Below, piece after piece: positions 62,610-64,000 of a stretch of 64,000 bases of DNA. Source of the stretch: RHKX01 sp963745755 (GTDB taxonomy: Bacteria > Actinomycetota > Thermoleophilia > Solirubrobacterales > 70-9); the NCBI GenBank assembly GCA_963745755.1, contig CAVUYP010000001.1, forward strand, positions 1,054,001-1,118,000, read 5' to 3'. A program made the position numbers and the translations under genes. How positions within the stretch are numbered: the stretch's first letter is position 1; every line of letters begins with the position of its first letter. The notes under the pieces were generated by a model that did not search any database, was not told where the DNA came from, and saw only the letters and a list, made by a program, of their open reading frames with translations.

Positions 62610-63953
62610 GTGAGCGCTCGATCTCCCTCGCGGTCGCACCGGACCGCCGCCGGCCGGCGCTGGACGAACTTCGCCGGCGACCAGAGCTGCCTGCCGGCGC
62701 TGACCGAGGCGCCGCGCAGCCGCGCCGCCGTCGCCACCGCGATCGCCCGAGCCGGCGAGGACGGTCGGACCGTGCGGGTCGCCGGCGCCGGGCACTCGTT
62801 CACGGACGCCGTCCTCACCGACGGGACGCTGTTGTCGCTGCACCGCCTCGACCGGGTGCTCGAAATCGACCGTGCGAGCGGACTGGTCCGGGTCGAGGCC
62901 GGGATCAGCCTCGGCGCGCTCAGCGAGGTGCTCTGGGCGAACGGGCTCGGCTTCGCGAACCTCGGCGACATCGACGTGCAGTCGCTCGCCGGCGCCGCCT
63001 CGACCGGGACCCATGGCACCGGCGCGAAGCTGGCGAACATCTCCGCGTCGCTGAGCTCGATCGAGCTGGCACTCGCCGGCGGCGGCTTCGCCGAGCTCAA
63101 CGCCGAGTCCGATCCGGACGGCTGGCGCGCCGCCCGGATCAGCATCGGCGCGCTCGGGGTGATCACGGCGGTGACGCTGCAGGCCGTGCCGGCCTTCACG
63201 CTCGACGCGCTGGAGACGACGGCGGCGATCGAGCCGACCCTCGACCGGCTCGACGAGCTGGTCGCCGCCAACGACCACTTCGGCTTCTTCACGTTCCCGC
63301 ACAGCGACCTGGCGATCGTCAAGACCTGCAACCGGATCGACACCGCGCCGCGGCCGCGTCCGCGGCCGCTCGAGTGGTTCGACGACGTCGTCATGACCAA
63401 CTACGCGTTCTGGGGAATCTGCCTGCTCGGCCGCGCCCGGCCGGCGTTGATCCCGGCGCTGAACCGGCTCACCTCGCGGCTCGCCGGGACGACACGGGTC
63501 CGCGATCGCTCCTACCGGGTGTTCCGGACCCCGCGGAAGGTCCCGATCACCGAGATGGAATACGCGATCCCGCGCGAGTCGGCAGCGGCGGCGGTCCGCT
63601 CCGTCCGCGCCGTCGCCGAGTCGCAGCGGTTCGACGTGCCGGTGCCGATCGAGGTCCGCTTCGCCGCCGCCGACGACGCGTTCCTCAGTCCCGCGAACGG
63701 TCGCGACTGTTGCTGGATCGCCGTCCACCAGTTCGCCGGGCTCGACTGGGAGGACTACTTCGGCGCCGTCGAGGAGACCCTGCTCGGCTTCGGCGGCAGG
63801 CCGCATTGGGGAAAGCGGCACTTCCGGACGGCGGCGAACCTCCGCGCGGCCTATCCGGATTGGCAGCGGTTCGCCGCCGTCCGCCGCCGGCTCGACCCGG
63901 CCGGGCGATTCACGAACGGCTACGTCGAGCGGGTCCTCGGGCGGGTTCGGTGA
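62610..63953 (+). CDS. FAD-linked sugar-lactone oxidase (gulonolactone/arabinonolactone oxidase type)
   Basis: 447 residues from GTG 62610. The FAD-binding PCMH domain shows 'VRVAGAGHSFTDAVLTDGT', 'ANLGDIDVQSLAGAASTGTH' and 'GALGVITAVTLQ'; the ALO domain ends with 'RPHWGKRHF' before 'RLDPAGRFTN'. It oxidises a sugar-1,4-lactone with oxygen or a carrier. TACAGT ends 8 bases upstream. The stop overlaps the next GTG by 4 bases. Confidence 0.9.
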   Translation: MSARSPSRSHRTAAGRRWTNFAGDQSCLPALTEAPRSRAAVATAIARAGEDGRTVRVAGAGHSFTDAVLTDGTLLSLHRLDRVLEIDRASGLVRVEAGISLGALSEVLWANGLGFANLGDIDVQSLAGAASTGTHGTGAKLANISASLSSIELALAGGGFAELNAESDPDGWRAARISIGALGVITAVTLQAVPAFTLDALETTAAIEPTLDRLDELVAANDHFGFFTFPHSDLAIVKTCNRIDTAPRPRPRPLEWFDDVVMTNYAFWGICLLGRARPALIPALNRLTSRLAGTTRVRDRSYRVFRTPRKVPITEMEYAIPRESAAAAVRSVRAVAESQRFDVPVPIEVRFAAADDAFLSPANGRDCCWIAVHQFAGLDWEDYFGAVEETLLGFGGRPHWGKRHFRTAANLRAAYPDWQRFAAVRRRLDPAGRFTNGYVERVLGRVR

Positions 63954-64000
63954 AGGCGCCGCTGCTCCACCCGCCGCTGCTCCACCAGCGGTTCCCGGCG
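63950..64000 (+). CDS. Start of a downstream gene, truncated by the window end
   Basis: GTG 63950 overlaps the oxidase stop (GTGA) and stays open to the end, 17 codons (KAPLLHPPLLHQRFPA follows the start). Too short to identify; the overlap suggests the same operon. Confidence 0.45.
   Translation, partial: MKAPLLHPPLLHQRFPA

Overview
The window is very GC-rich chromosomal DNA with dense genes, many GTG/TTG starts and 1-4 base gene overlaps. Together with the protein families present (B12 photoreceptor regulator, RTX-repeat and Ig-like secreted proteins, a sigma factor with a long C-terminal tail, SHOCT/DUF6325 genes), this suggests an actinobacterium, most likely of the Thermoleophilia/Solirubrobacterales type. 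That placement is inferred from gene content and style, not from a marker gene. No rRNA, tRNA, CRISPR array, prophage or insertion sequence was recognised.

Layout. 1-11 kb: end of a phytoene-desaturase-like oxidoreductase, a Bcp peroxiredoxin, two cation exchangers with a lipoprotein, an ArsA-type ATPase pair, a NUDIX hydrolase and an ABC exporter. 10.5-13 kb: methylthioadenosine salvage (deaminase and phosphorylase) and a NYN nuclease. 13-20.4 kb: a CarH/LitR-type B12 photoreceptor repressor divergent from a short-chain dehydrogenase, a second MerR regulator, an HD hydrolase, and a tightly overlapping operon of SRPBCC, FAD oxidoreductase, DUF1365 and cyclopropane synthase. This looks like a light-controlled membrane-lipid modification locus. 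20.4-25.6 kb: a GH3 enzyme, an RTX-repeat protein, an SDR, a Tat-like amine oxidase and a small membrane protein.

25.9-33.1 kb is different: base composition looks lower in GC and no long frame stays open. Reading across frames recovers three genes on the minus strand: a sigma-70 family factor with a C-terminal zinc-finger-like and hydrophobic tail, a secreted Ig-like protein, and a subtilisin-family (S8) protease with an Ig-like tail. The breaks are indels, and the stretches I reconstructed show no internal stops, so error-rich sequence explains them better than decay.

33.3-47.4 kb: a MarR/MFS pair, a leader-controlled operon (thioredoxin-fold protein, GNAT, aminotransferase), exonuclease VII (xseBA), a Baeyer-Villiger-type monooxygenase with its divergent TetR regulator, an OsmC/thioesterase/alcohol dehydrogenase operon, a VOC dioxygenase, a SHOCT/DUF6325/DUF7144 group and a secreted cupin. 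47.7-64 kb: glucose-6-phosphate dehydrogenase, an MMPL plus MFS export pair, TypA, a DEAD-box helicase, a secreted alpha/beta hydrolase, a membrane-anchored unknown, a penicillin-acylase family enzyme and a sugar-lactone oxidase.

Two patterns run through the window. At least thirteen transcription units begin with a TANNNT hexamer exactly 6 or 7 bases before the start codon, the signature of leaderless mRNAs; genes inside operons use Shine-Dalgarno sites or stop/start overlaps instead. Also, ten conserved genes outside the 26-33 kb region carry single-base insertions (13 in all), and one more carries a one-base deletion. A consensus error biased to insertions is the simplest explanation.
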